From Phragmites australis (Eukaryota > Streptophyta > Magnoliopsida > Poales > Poaceae): DNA of 64,000 nucleotides. The position numbers and the translations under genes were made by a program. The notes beneath the pieces were generated by a model, which saw only the letters and a program-made list of their open reading frames with translations, was not told where the DNA came from and did no database searches. The stretch is taken from NCBI RefSeq assembly GCF_958298935.1, contig NC_084932.1, forward strand, positions 4,815,501 through 4,879,500, written 5' to 3'. Shown here one piece after another: positions 9,930 to 22,225 of this stretch (positions are counted from its first letter, which is position 1; every line of letters begins with the position of its first letter).

Positions 9930-12180
9930 CTGATACCAGATGAAATAACATCAAATACAAATTACATGTTTGAATTCAAATTGAATTAAAAAGATAATAT
10001 CACATGAAATGATAAAAATGCATATAAATGGAGCATTGTAAAGAACTCACTTTTTCACCAAGTAACCTAGGGTTGAAAATAATTTTAGAAACTATTACGC
10101 CACATGAGAAGAATATTAGTGAATGTTTCCAGATTTTTGAGAACTTGTAGGAACAAGATTGACCACTAGAGGGGGGCGGTAAATAGGCGTCTCAACAAAT
10201 TTCTTACGAAATCGATGACCTTATCCTATTTGGATCATCCAACGCACCTCAAAACTCAAGCGGAAGCAAAAATCGAGAGAAGTTTTAACAAGACAAAATT
10301 GAGGAAACACAACTCAACGGATGGTATATAAACCATAAGTTCCATTTAAGATCAATTCATATGTCTTAGCACTCAAAACATCACAACTAGTAAAGAAACA
10401 AGAAAAGATGAACACCGAGCAATAAAACTCTCCAAATTGATTATCTAGCGGCAAAGAAATTCAAGATCATATCACATAAATGTGTGTATGCAAATTTTAT
10501 ATCTCTAGCAACAATAAGAATAATCTCACAAGGTGCTGAAATTTCAGCCTAATAACAAAAACGAAAATCAAAACCGAAAGTGAAAAACTTGCACACAAGG
10601 CAAGGGAACCAAGAGAGGGAAACTAGAAAGAGGGGAATTCAAGCATATGAAAGAAAATAAACTTCATTACTAAAAAATGTTAGTCCTATTTTAGGCGGAT
10701 TATAAAGATTTACCTCTCAAAATTCTCACATATTACATAGGCTAATTACTCATCCTCTTCTCCATTAAACTCTAGCACAATACTCTTATATGAGTGGCAC
10801 ATGGGGCTTAAATTGCTGGTTTATCCTCTCCTATAGCTCTACCCCTCTATTTATAGACCTCGAAAACTTGACCCTCAAGTTTTCTAGCTTTTTTCTAAAA
10901 TACCCTCTCTTGTAGTACACACCACTAAAGGTATTTTAGTCTATTTTCTTCTCTATTCATCGGACGGTCGTGGCGCCTTTACAACTTAGTTTCGCCTTGA
11001 CACAAGTTTCGTAATGGTGCCACGTCTCCTCCAGTCCTCCTATAATTTTGAGGCCAAACCACAAAACCCTAGCACGCTTCTCAAAGCGTGACTAGCCGCT
11101 ACTTACTTTCACCTGAAGCAAGCGCTCCGATGATGATGCGTGTCCTTCGTCTTGTGATCTTAACCACTGGCATGTCTCTTCCGCTCCCGATCCCTCAGGC
11201 CGCCTTGTAACTTGCACAGGCATCTCCTTCGCTTGATTTTATCAACATGCCATCTTCATCCTCTGTTTCATGCTTTGGTTGACCTTCATGTGTACAGCTA
11301 GGATCACCTCATACTCCGCCCGCCCCTCCTTGATCGCCTGGCACCAAGCACCTGCTTAGCCCCGATCACCCACCGTCGACCGCCAAGTTGCATCCATCAC
11401 CTGCACACCTTGAAACACGCAAAGACATTTTTCTACACTCAAAAATATCTCCAGGTTAGCTCAAAATCAAAAACTTCACCTCAGAACACATCCTGCAAAA
11501 AACGTGAATACTAGATGTTCCGATGTGTTCTGCTCCTAAACACTGGACCATCCAGTGAGTGTAACACTATCTGTTCCAGAAAATTTTGCTCTCAAGAAAA
11601 AGTCCAATGAAAGCTTCCGGTGATTTCATGTCCATCACCGGATAATCCGGTGTGTGCCAATCCACCAACCACCCTTTTACAACCTTTCTGCAATAAAAGG
11701 TCTAGTGCATTCTCCGATGTTCACAATATCAGCACCGAACTATCTAGCGTATATAATCAAACTTGGTGCAAAAAATCTCTTCTCTGCAGAAAATACTTCG
11801 GTGCTCTCAAAGTCCATCACCAGACCATCCGATGTTTGCTTTTATTTCTTCTTCAGCACTGAAAATGCTCTGTGATACCCTCTGGTGTAGCCACCACATT
11901 TACTGGACTTTCTGGTGCATTGATCTCTAATTTCACCTAAAAAAATTGTTCTATGCAAGAAATAGTCCGACAAATATACACTATCCACACCGAAACTTCC
12001 GGTGTGTGTAATTTTTCTACGACAGAGAAGAATTTGCTAATTCCAAACATTATCAACTCGAGTTAGACATGAACAAGAATAAACATCAACGAATACATGC
12101 TAACTAAGTTCAAGACACATCAACTGTTGTTGATGCCTCATCACATGCAAACCAATGCACTTCTCCAAATAGCCCTTTTT
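9930..12180 (-). mobile_element. LTR-retroelement-like noncoding relic
   Basis: GCTCTGATACCA at 9938-9949 is the reverse complement of the initiator-Met tRNA primer site TGGTATCAGAGC used by many plant LTR retroelements. After two bases the sequence continues TGAAATAACATC, as expected for the inner end of a 5' LTR on the minus strand. Downstream are features I associate with grass LTRs: GACCACTAGAGGGGGGCGGTAAATAGGCG (quoted in part) near 10160, and paired CCGG/TCCGG motifs between 11500 and 12010. No coding frame is present. The outer boundary is not resolved; the assignment rests on the primer-site match and motif style. Confidence 0.5.
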
Positions 12181-12418
12181 AGAGTTTTTATTTGAAACCT
12201 ACATGGGATATTGAGGTAAATCCTTTTAAAATTAATTCATCATGAATTATAAGGTCTACAGGAAAAATTTTGTGAATTTTGAAGCACGGCAACCCCACTA
12301 TCCAAATAGAGAAAAAGAGAAGAAGAAAAATTAGAATCTTGCGATTTGGCGTGACTTGGGGCTATCACATCGGCCCCACATGTAAAGATGCCGGAGCGGA
12401 TGCCAGTGTGGTCATTTT

Positions 12419-12445
12419 GGTCACGCTATATGCATTAGCGTGACC
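12419..12445. repeat. Perfect hairpin with 10-base arms
   Basis: GGTCACGCTA and TAGCGTGACC are exact inverted repeats around a 7-base loop. Related GTCACGCTA and GGCATGAC words lie at 12456 and 12473. It resembles subterminal hairpins of MULEs, but no element end was found. Confidence 0.7.
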
Positions 12446-12549
12446 AAGTTAGGAAGTCACGCTAAGAATTTTGGCATGACAATAGGAGCTAATACCTGAA
12501 AATTTAATTTTTCACGTACTGTTATTAAAATATTAGTTTAAAAGGAAAA

Positions 12550-13700
12550 AAAAATCCCAAAGCTGCTGCGATGGAAGTCACTAATGCCACCACTGAACTT
12601 GTTTTTATGACTGCGACAGAGAATCTACCGCGCCCAATTTCATGAGCTGGTGTGCTTCGTGGTGCTGAGACGATGTTTTCTTCTGAGCTTGGCATAAGCG
12701 GAAGCAGTGGTATCAGTGCTAATTAGTGAGAAGATTTGCAGACACCGACACTGATGTGCTGCTGATGTTCAGGATCTGAACAAAAGAGATTTTCAGTTTT
12801 CAGAGCGAGGTGTAAACAGTGACCGAATTGTAGCCTCTCATGAGCTCCGTCATTCCAGGTATCGAGTCGAGATCAGCAGTAGTATGAGCAAAAAGTAAGT
12901 GCTTTGTCAGTCTAAAAATAAATTTGTATCGCACGTTGCCCATAAAAAGGTGCAAATGATATGATCAGTCATGTGGCTGTATTAGAAAAGGATAACTCAT
13001 CAAACTAATTACAGCTTATGAAATGAAACAATCATTTTGAGATTTTTTTTAGCATAATGGGAGTCAAGATCAGGCAACAGTACAAGAATATAAAGCAAGT
13101 CAACTGGTGAAGATCATGTCGATCTGACAGACACCCCATTATATATGGTAAATCCTACCTGATGTCAGCATAGCTGCTTCCAAATCAAGCTAGCCCAACC
13201 TGCATCTCACATCCTGTCTCTGATGATAACATTTCTGCTCCTGTTTGTCCGTGCAATCTAATAGGGTACTTCACCTAACAGTACCATATCAAATTTGAAA
13301 CCTTTTCCCGTGTCCTAAAAATTTGTCATATCTCCCTTGATTCGTAGCGGCTGAGTCGTTACAACCTACAAGGGGGACAGAAACACAATGAATCCGGTAT
13401 CGAACCCTCGGCTGACGCCTGAAGACAAGGACTCCTCCACTTGTTAATTTACACCCAGATCAGATCCATGCAGATTATTAAGACACTAAAAATGGCCACT
13501 GCGTCGCGGAACAGACGATGAGTGGTTTTGTTAGTGATTGAGTTTCTGCATGCTCTGCTGCTGATTGCAAACTTGCAGTGGTAAGCCAAGATCGTCATTG
13601 GAGATATTACAACCTCCATGCAACTGCATGGTGATTGGCGAGTGTGCTGCTAGCTGAGTTGAGCGACCACTGGGGATGTCGCCGTCAGAAGGGTGCAACG
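12550..13700. other. Intergenic DNA, no gene seen
   Basis: No long frame, repeat pair or element end was recognised. A tRNA-like B-box word (GGTTCGATACC, minus strand, near 13400) is present, but no tRNA fold can be made around it. Confidence 0.5.
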
Positions 13701-13704
13701 CACC

Positions 13705-14570
13705 AATCGAATGAACAGGAAGAGCACTGAATTTCCATGTGATCTGGGGGGCGGTCGAAAAACCACGGCCAGGGGTACGCTCGAAGTAGCAAGGACCTGC
13801 CTAATATGGTCAGTTCAGAGTTCAGAGCGACGGTCTATCCAGTCCATGCCTCGGGTTGAGATCCGACGACCAGCGTCACGATCAGGACATCCTGGTTATT
13901 GCTCGTCGGATATTACACACAAGGTGTTCGGTGTGTTTGGCGTAACAACTTTTCACGTCAACACCTCGCTAGAATCCGGACGCGCAGCAACGGCAGTTAA
14001 GGGCAGCTTGAAGTTGAATAGCTCGTAGTTATGTGCCTGTGGTCCGGCAACAACGAAATGCGATCTGGAGAATCTGAACTGTAGCCGATCCGACACTTGG
14101 ACAGGGATAGGCAAAAGGCACGGGTCAAACACAGCGTCTCCTATGGTAGATTGCAGCAACAAGGGGGCACAAGGCATGGATCATGGACGTACGGTCCTCT
14201 GCTCATGCAGGAAGCTCGTAGCTGGAAACGTGAGTAGCACCTGCGGCAAAATGGTAATGGCGGTTGATGGCTTAATGCCTTCATTCAGTGTGAAAAGATG
14301 GCACTTGGCACGCGAATCACGCAGCACGCTACCATAAGCGCGAGTAGATTGAGCTACACGGGGAAACAGAAACCAAAGCGGATCGAAAAGAAACGAGACC
14401 AACAAACAAAACAAACGCATAGGGAGAGAGAAAAGAATGCAGGTTATAAGCAGGCACAAAGGTAAAGATCAATCTAGGAGGAGAAGAGGCAAAGGCAAGG
14501 AAAAAGGCAGGACACAAAGGATGCGTCCTGTCCAATGGCCATGCATGCAGGGCGCGGCAATCACTCGCAA
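13705..14570. repeat. Noncoding block A, copy 2
   Basis: Colinear partner of 8150-8850 in the same orientation, about 5.5 kb away. It carries extra sequence (for example around 13860-13950) absent from copy 1. A 181-codon open frame on the minus strand (14874-14329) overlaps it but is not conserved in copy 1. Confidence 0.8.
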
Positions 14571-16225
14571 AGCAGAGCACGAGAGGTCTAGAGCAGGGCA
14601 GGGCAGGGCGTACCCCACCACTACTCCTACCAACACATGCATCATGCAAGCATGCGTCCTCTCCTCTCCGGCCGCAGCAGCGGCGGCGGCGAGCAGCATT
14701 ACCCACCACCAACCGCCGGCAAAAGCGTAGCGCCTCAACTCGCTCCACTACGCACAGCGCAATGGCACGCCGTGCCGCACGCGGCTTCAGAAGAGGAGCA
14801 TATTGCACATTGCATATATCAATCTGCCTCCCTTTCTCTTTCGAGGATAAAAAGAAGGCAAAAACACCAATCATTCTGACGGTTGAGTTTCTGAAAAAAT
14901 CCGCGACATGCTCTCGAGTCTCGTTGTCTAACTGAAAGAAGGAGAAGAAATGTGGTCTACTGACAACTGATCGAATTTATACCTGGGCGCATCCAATTCC
15001 GATCCAGCATGCAAGACAAGGTTTTCTGTTACGTACTCCTTTTGGAGGTGACGTACCTGCGCATCGCTGCCACGCAAGAAGAGGTTAGAACAAGCAACAA
15101 AAAAAAATCATTTTCAGAAGCAAGACGGCCTTGCATCTCACTCGTCCTGCCTTCTACGGATAAGAATACAGATCACACGTCCCCATTGCGTATATACCAC
15201 TGCCAGAAACCGTATATATGTGTACAACAATACAATCAGTAATGAGCCAACTGCAACAGTTCAGTGCAGTGCAGTGCAGTGCAATTGAAGGAATACCGTA
15301 CGAGCAACACATGGTACAGTAGATTAACAATGCTAATCCATATAGCTCCAAAGTCAAGTCACCTAAGTTGTAGCTGCATTGCTGAAGGTCAAATCATTTT
15401 CACCGGTGGAGTAGTCGAAAACGCCTCGCTACCAGCGGAAATATACACGAGGAAAAAAAGGGGTCAAACTCTGTACAGCAAATTGCAAACAAGGACTATA
15501 TCGTTATCATTTTATCTTGTTCAGTGACCATAAAATACATATGAAACTGAACGAATTTTGTATGGATTGGCGTCTAACCGTTCTTCACTTTACAGCTGAA
15601 CTGCCGCAGCTTGACAAGCTGCATATCTATGTGCAACTGAATTCCCAAATGTTGAATGACACTTGAGTACGCCAGTGTCCTTATCTGTACGTAGACTGAA
15701 AATTGGCATCAATTTGAAACAGTTATGATCAAGCCAAACACTAATTGAATACGCTAACTAACTGCTCGGACACTAATTGCAATTTTAAAATATTTTCTTG
15801 TGCGATTTTATCGCTCGAAATAAGAAACTTGCTGAGTGGGTGTACCTTCTTCTCTGCGTAATATGGTGTGTGGTGATGATCGAAAACACCAGAATCAATT
15901 ATATGTAGAGTAGGTATATCTGCAGCTAATGTTTCCAAGAAAGGTGAGCACATTGGTTTGTACATACTATACAAAAGGTTTCTATGTTTACACGGACTTT
16001 TTTAGTCTTCCTTAGAAAATATCGTTCAGAATCCTCATCTCTTTGATGAAAATGTCACTTCCAAACACACATATATGCATATTGCATTCAATTATGTAAA
16101 TGCCTATATGGAATACATTTTTTTGTACAAAGGCAGTTCGATTCGCATGGGAATGAAATTTTTTCCGAGTTCCAATTGCCTTTTCAGGGTATGAGATAAA
16201 ACCTCCTCAGTGAACAAGTTCATGC
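14570..16225. other. Intergenic DNA
   Basis: No gene is recognised. It contains a short GTGCA microsatellite (about 15258-15285) and scattered short frames without domain features. Confidence 0.5.
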
Positions 16226-16228
16226 TAA

Positions 16229-16521
16229 CACTACAAGAATAACAGTCCTTTCGGGGGAAAAAAAACTACAAGACTAACAATCTTTTCCAACGGTTTCCGT
16301 ACCAAGTGGCCAACGGTTTGTAATTATTTGGTTAAGTATCTAATAATACTATGGGTAATGAGTTTGTTGGGAATTATATTGTTGGTAATTTGCTAAAACT
16401 ATTGGGAAAGATACAATTTATACTAGAAAAATTGTTGGCCACTTAAGAAAAATACTGAAGACTACTAAACTGTTGGCCACGCGAGGAAAAACTGTTGGGA
16501 AAGATGAAATGTCTTATAGCG
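16229..16521. mobile_element. CACTA-type MITE, 293 bases
   Basis: It begins CACTACAAGAA, the canonical CACTA end, and ends GTCTTATAGCG, a decayed TTCTTGTAGTG. A 3-base direct repeat TAA (16226-16228 and 16522-16524) flanks it, the size expected of CACTA elements. The inner arms pair as AATCTTTTCCAACGGTTT and AAACTGTTGGGAAAGATG, with GTGGCCAACGG and CTGTTGGCCAC further in. No coding capacity. Confidence 0.75.
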
Positions 16522-16524
16522 TAA

Positions 16525-17303
16525 GAACCTAAGAGGATAATATAAAGTTACAAAACAATGATCGCCCTCAAGAAACTATTACTAAGTCATGCCTCCTACG
16601 CTCAGTTGACTGAAAACGAGAAAGTTTCAGTTGACGCTGAACTGAAGGCCGCTGGCAAGGATAGGTTAGTCTTCTGGGATTTTCCGATGAGGGACTTAGA
16701 GGGAGGATGTCGGGCTGCAGGTCGGACCGGTAGAGGAGGCGGGCGGGGAGAGAAGCGGCAAGGTGGTGGGGACGTCGCTGGTCACAAGCAAGTCGATTGA
16801 AAACCAATGTCATCCATTTATCTTTCACCTCCAACTGCCCCCTCAAATCTCAGTATTCTCCGCGTGCAGCTCGCTGCGCTCCCCCGTCTTGCCCGCCTCC
16901 ACCATCACCGGTGGCATCCTCGCTACCGAATTTGTAACCGTCAGGCAACGCCACAATAAACTAGCTTGTCGGTGCCATCGACAAGGCTCCCCCGCCCTAG
17001 CCCCTGGCGTATAGCACATCCCTTACTAAGTTCCAGCCTAACATTTGCATATTAGAGTATCATCTGTTCTGTTGTGTTGAAAAAATCCAGGTCAAAAATT
17101 ACAGCCTGCTTGTGTCATCTGAAATATAAACTTAGAGGGGGCAAAAGGGAAATTAATGAAACGATGACATTTTGACAACTCTCAGGGTCCTAAACGCAAA
17201 TCCGTCCATCCTATTTTTATCTCCCCGCCTCTGTCCCCGCCTTGCCCACACCTCAACTGAACTCGCGACTCGCACCCATCACGCGCACGCTCCTCTCCTA
17301 CCC
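16525..17303. other. 5' flank of the DUF688-like gene
   Basis: GC content rises towards 17304. Short frames are present but show no domain or conserved start. The promoter must lie here if the gene is expressed, but I cannot point to a convincing TATA box. Confidence 0.4.
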
Positions 17304-17951
17304 ATGCCGACCCAAACGCGAACGCCGCAATCACCACTGTCGCCGCCGCCGGCGACAGCGTCGTCCCCGGCTGCTCACCGTGGCCACCACACCTTGTCCT
17401 CCTCCTCGTCGTCATCATCCTCGTCCCTCTTAACGGTCTCCTCGGCAGCCTCCTCGCCGTCGCCCTCCCCTCGCAGCCGCGGCACAACTAGCCGCAGCAC
17501 CACGTCCGTGCCCTTCTCCTGGGAGCACCACCCGGGCATCCCTAAGACCCGCTTCCCCGCCGACGCGGCCTCCCCGCCCACGCCGCTCCCGCTCCCGCCG
17601 CCCCTCCGCGCGCCGCCCTCTGGCCACCGCGGAGACCGCCGACGCGCCAGCCCGCCGGATGCCGCCGACCCCTTCGCCGCGGCCCTCGCCGAGTGCACCA
17701 GGGATCGCTCCTCGGCAGGAGCGGACGCTGGGCTCATGGGCAGCCTCTTCCCCGCCCCGGCGTCGGCGTCCAGCCGCCGGTGGTCCATCGCCGCCGCCGG
17801 CGGGGTCGTCGGGTTCCTCGACCTATACGGGTGCAAGAGCGCCATGGCCGTCGCGGAGGGCGCCTTCATCGTGCGCCGGCCTGTGGCGGTGGCCCGTCCC
17901 GGACCTGGACGAGCGGGCCAGGGCCGACCTGGCCGGGCTGGACGTCGGTGA
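17304..17951 (+). CDS. DUF688-like small protein
   Basis: The predicted product has 215 residues. I chose the ATG at 17304 because the frame upstream of it (from 17172) is AT-richer and lacks conserved character, while from 17304 it is the usual GC-rich grass coding style. The N-terminal third is Ser/Pro-rich with a run of ten Ser (residues 32-41). Two blocks are typical of plant DUF688-type proteins: VPFSWEHHPGIPKTR (residues 69-83) and GFLDLYGCKSAMAVAEGAF (170-188). Nothing indicates a signal peptide or membrane segment, and the biochemical role of the family is unknown. The last 20 residues are a Gly/Arg/Pro-rich string; in the +1 frame the same bases read PDLDERARADLAGLDV, more like a real C-terminus, so a one-base deletion near 17895 or a splice at GGTGAGG (17948) is possible. 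An antisense frame (18049-17375) is a GC-driven shadow. Confidence 0.7.
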   Translation: MPTQTRTPQSPLSPPPATASSPAAHRGHHTLSSSSSSSSSSLLTVSSAASSPSPSPRSRGTTSRSTTSVPFSWEHHPGIPKTRFPADAASPPTPLPLPPPLRAPPSGHRGDRRRASPPDAADPFAAALAECTRDRSSAGADAGLMGSLFPAPASASSRRWSIAAAGGVVGFLDLYGCKSAMAVAEGAFIVRRPVAVARPGPGRAGQGRPGRAGRR

Positions 17952-18814
17952 GGGCCCTCAAGCGTCGCATCAAGACTGGACACAGCACAATTAGGTACAT
18001 AAATAATTGGTGTGCAAGCAAAATGTGTTGGATCGAAAACAAAGTCCAACCTTTCTTTCTGTACTATGAAATGATTCGTGCTTTTTAGGGAATGTGATTG
18101 ATACCTATAAATATGCCTGTCATGGTGTATTGCAGTAGCAGAGAGATTAGCGACTTTTCTTTCACGGTCCTAGTTAGATTTATTTTGATGTTTTTATCTC
18201 TGAAGACTTTGTACTTTTCTTACTCTATTAATATAAAATTAGCAGATCTCTTACTAGTTTTTTTTTTCAAAAAAAATGCATGCCATAACAATCTACTATA
18301 CACGATACTGAAGTATGTCGCAACCTTATGATATATATGACAATATCTATTAGTTCTGTGCTAGTGTAATCTAAACATATTATAGTTCACTACGAATAAG
18401 TAACCATATCAAAATATCGCACACGTATCGGTTTGAATTTTTACTAAACATGATTCACGTGTATAAAACCACATTCATATATATGTTCAACTTATTCAAT
18501 ATAAACCTCCAATTGATTGTTCATCCACTCTAGCGTATAAATTTCTCAAATCGAGAAATTGAAACTAGAGTGAGACTAGAGGCGGATCCAAGCCATGGGC
18601 GACCAAGGTTTGGTCGTGGGCGTACAACTAAAAACATACTCAGTTTAGGTCATGGCAGAATATTTAGCTCCGATGTTGAGTGGATGCCAATTTCTCTAGA
18701 ATGAGACCAATTCGAACCACCCAAAACTAACTCCCTTATTCAAATATGCCCTATAGATTTAAAATTTCCTCCCCGCACACCGCAGCCGATCGATCGATTC
18801 GAGCGTGCTTTTTA
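17952..18814. other. 3' flank and intergenic AT-rich DNA
   Basis: No gene is seen. Sequence beyond about 18100 is AT-rich. GAGGCGGATCC at 18579 resembles a hAT-type end, but no matching inverted end or 8-base duplication was found. Confidence 0.45.
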
Positions 18815-19169
18815 GAGCTTGTTTTTTTTCAGTTGTGGATTATGAAAATAACTTATAGATTGTAGATTATAAAAAGCTAGATTGTACAATCTAGCCTCTA
18901 GATTATAACAATTCAACAATCCGTCTTCCACTGACTTCTGCATATTATGATCATAATTTGCAAGCTGACACAAACAGACTGAATTGTGAAAGCTAGATTG
19001 TGATCATAATATATAATCTGCAAGCTATTTATTTTAGATTATGAAAGTTGGATTATGATCATAATATGTAATCTACAGCAGAGATATCTAGCTTTTACAA
19101 TTTAACATGTTTATTTTAACTTACAAATTATATCATAATATATAATTTACAAGCTGAACAAACATACTC
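18815..19169. mobile_element. MITE, 355 bases, PIF/Tourist-like
   Basis: The ends are inverted repeats: GAGCTTGTTTTTTTTCAG...GATTAT on the left and, read from the right, GAGTATGTTTGTTCAGCTTG. The inside repeats TAGATTATGA/TTATGATCATAAT words, a pattern common in grass MITEs of this type. Flanks TTA (18812-18814) and ATA (19170-19172) would be a once-mutated 3-base duplication; that part is weak. Confidence 0.6.
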
Positions 19170-19572
19170 ATAGTGGAGACGTAAGTGAGTGCTTGTGGGG
19201 TAACTGTGCTGTGCATCACTCGATATTGTAAGGCTGTGCCGGCGAGAGTGGGCAGACAAGCCTATAATTTAGCGATAAACCTCATCGAGATCGTTGCACG
19301 AGATACGACCGAGCTGGCGCTCGAAAGGTAGATGCATTGCCTGACGTCCCTAGCCACTTGCGGTAATTCGATTCGATCCGAGCTCACATGCATGGTTACG
19401 AAATGACCGAAATAATTCATTCATGCCGTTGTAGCTGTGTGCCGGGCCGGCCAAATTTGCCTGTTTATTCCCGGGCTCCGCTTCAGTTAATTGTTCAATT
19501 TTTGTTGCACTGATTTGGTTGAAACCTTTACTCTTGTTTACATGTCGTGGTCAAATTAACTGAATGTTTTGC

Positions 19573-20790
19573 AGCAGAGCTATATATATATACTGTCACC
19601 TGATCGTTAATATCTCGCAAAAAAGGACATAAATCTCTGATCACCGTTAATTACGGATCGTCTTTGTCCTGTCCTGCTGTGACGCTTGTCCCATGAAAAT
19701 CTCACGCACTGCGACAGACACTGCTTCGAGGTAGATCTGTCGGAAACATTAATTCAGAATTGCTAATGCCGCCTGATCAGCTTCCGACAACAGTGCGGTT
19801 ACGTGAGAGTGGATATATTACTACGCATTGGTACTACTCGGATCTGAGGAGATTCATGTGCTGGCTGTTCGATCGTGTGGAGCTGCTGCAGATCGACCTG
19901 CAGTGCTGCCGATTGCTTCATCGATTAAAGCTTCGCTGCTCATCGAACTGAAACAGGTGGAGAGATCCTTTAATTTGCATTGTCATTGTCGGTACTTGTG
20001 CCAGTTCAGTTCATCACGAGCTCGCTTAGGTAGTGAGCGACACAAGCACCTTGTTACCACTGCTGAAAATCCGGAACCTGACCATCGTTCTTGCATTCTG
20101 CATAAGCAGATCGTTCTCGAGCTTGATTTTGCGTAGGTAGTGCCAGTCAAGGATGGAAGCTGGGAATCGATTTGGCGTCAAGATATGAGAGCTTGGATGG
20201 CAAACGTTCAGCTTTGGAAGGTCGGATTATGAAGCATGCAGTAAAGTTTAACTGTCGGCATCAAATTAAGGCCCATTCGCACCTGCAGAACACTTTTTTT
20301 TTAAAAAAAAAAAGACATCTGCAAATTAAAACACATATCATGAATAGAGTTTCAGTGTTTCAGATAAGACCACACACCCTTTTCTAAAGAGAACTTGTTT
20401 TTTTCTAATAAAAAGAAAACAAGTTGGGTTAATGCATCGATCGACGCAATCATCATGCAATGTGGAAGGGAACTTTAGAACAGATAGTTATGAGTAAAGC
20501 ATTTCATAATTAAGGGCCAAAAGGTATATGTTCTCTCTCTCCAAATTAGCTTTTCCGGTGTGATGAACCCGTTCTCTAACATATCCTGTATGAGAGCGTT
20601 CATGCTTTGCAGATTGTCATCATTGCGAGTGCCACACTTCAGCCTCTTGCCGTGGAGCCTCTCTATCATCCGCCAGTGCATTACCAAATTTGGCAGGGAA
20701 ATGCTTGCAGTGCACTACACTTGATTATCCGCCAATACATGCACCGCAACTAGCCACCTAGAGCGGGCTAGAACGGGGGTACAATCCGTT
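19573..20790. repeat. Noncoding block B, copy 1
   Basis: Colinear with 36524-37528: CTGATCACCGTTAATTA, CCCATGAAAATCT, AAGGTAGATCTGTCGG, TATTAATTCAGA or CATTAATTCAGA, AACATATCCTRTATGAGAGCG, CATGCTTTGC, and TTGCAGTGCACT or TTACAGTGCACT. It has no conserved frame. It is probably one end of a tandem duplication whose other landmark is block C. Confidence 0.8.
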
Positions 20791-22225
20791 GGGTTCCAAA
20801 TGATACAAGGTATTTCTTGCTTCAGATTAACCACAGCTAGTGGAAAATTAAGTAGGAGCAGGAGTTGTTGTTGTCTCGGGTGCCCAATTATTGCACGATC
20901 TGATCCGTCGAGCTACCATAAGCACCCACTTACATATACGCAGAGCCGTATTAATTTGCCTCAATTACTTTTTTAGATGAAGGAAGTATGACATTTGCAG
21001 TATTGAAAAATAAATCAGGGATCTGAGCGGCCGACCGGATCTGAGCGGCCGATCCGCGTGAGAAAGAATGCGCTGAGTTCCACCCTTCCCTGGGAGCGGA
21101 AGGGAGGGCCGCCAGAGTGGCTCTCGTGGGAGGGAGCCCAGGGGTGTGCCCAACGCTGGTGGACGAGGGTTGGTTGGCCGGGAAAGGTGCGTTCCTGGGA
21201 GGCTGTTTGTCGCAAGGAGCATCGTCGTCAACCGTGGACCAGCAACGCATCTACTCATCATGCCCTATCCAAGATGGAATCCTCCGTAGGTTGAGAGGGC
21301 TCGGTGGGATCTCCGATGAGGTCGCGGTGGTTGATTGAGGAGGAACGCTCACATCTAGCAAAGGTAATCAAACATCATTTATTTAAACCTCCACAAACCT
21401 CTGAGGAGAACTTTGATTTAGACTTCGCGCTTCGGGACAGTGCGGTCTTGAAAAGGCAGGCTGGTCTGCCAAATGATTGGCCGGAGATCACTCTGGCTAG
21501 GATGGCAGTTGCGCCACCTCCAGTGTGGTCGGGAGTGGGGGGAAACTTCCTGAACCTGTGGGGAAAGGTTTCGGGCCCACTGAACAGGGGCCCAGCCCAG
21601 CCCACTAGGTCTCTAATGCCCATCTCATTTGGGTACTCTCACATAGATATTTTCTCCCACTCATCCCGTCCGGCACTGCACTCTTAGATTTGGATCTTGA
21701 AAGCCAGCAGTCAGCTTGGGTTAGGGTTCCCAGCCTCAAGAAAGGAGATTCGGTGTTTCGGAGCAGGAGCAAGGAAGGCGAGGTTCGTGGAAACCCCTCT
21801 GTCGTTGTCAGCTTCGTTTGCTCAAGTGGTGAAGGTAGGATCTATGGCTCGCCGTCAGGACCAAGATCAAGGGAGATCTTGGGGGAAGAGAAGCCTGAAA
21901 GAGATCGGGATGGATGAAGATGATCTCGTGGGAGGGGAACTTCACAGAGGGTGCGATATGCGTCACAAGCTTCAATGGAACTTTGGAACACGTAATGAGC
22001 AAGGGAGCTCATGGATTCATGTGAGGGATGAGCACTAGTCCCGTAGACAAGGTGGCCGAGGGGTAGATATGCCAACCCTAGACCACAATCTGGCCATGGA
22101 GGTGGGGATCTGGAGCTGGAGACCCCAGATTTGAAGGGGGGTTTAGCGGTCCATAGGACAAATAAGAAGGAAGGCAAGACGAAAGACCTACTGAATGGCA
22201 GTACGGTGGTCAACATCAATGGGGT

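Noticed and set aside
13380..13450. Possible tRNA gene or SINE on the minus strand (GGTTCGATACC)
   Set aside because: No T-stem or acceptor stem can be paired around the B-box word, and no A box or target duplication was found.
14329..14874. 181-codon open frame on the minus strand
   Set aside because: It overlaps duplicated block A, is not conserved in the other copy, and has Cys/Arg/Ser-rich composition without any domain.
17375..18049. 224-codon antisense frame opposite the DUF688-like gene
   Set aside because: High GC opens all frames here; the sense frame has the family motifs.
18575..18600. hAT end at GAGGCGGATCC
   Set aside because: No inverted partner or 8-base duplication nearby.
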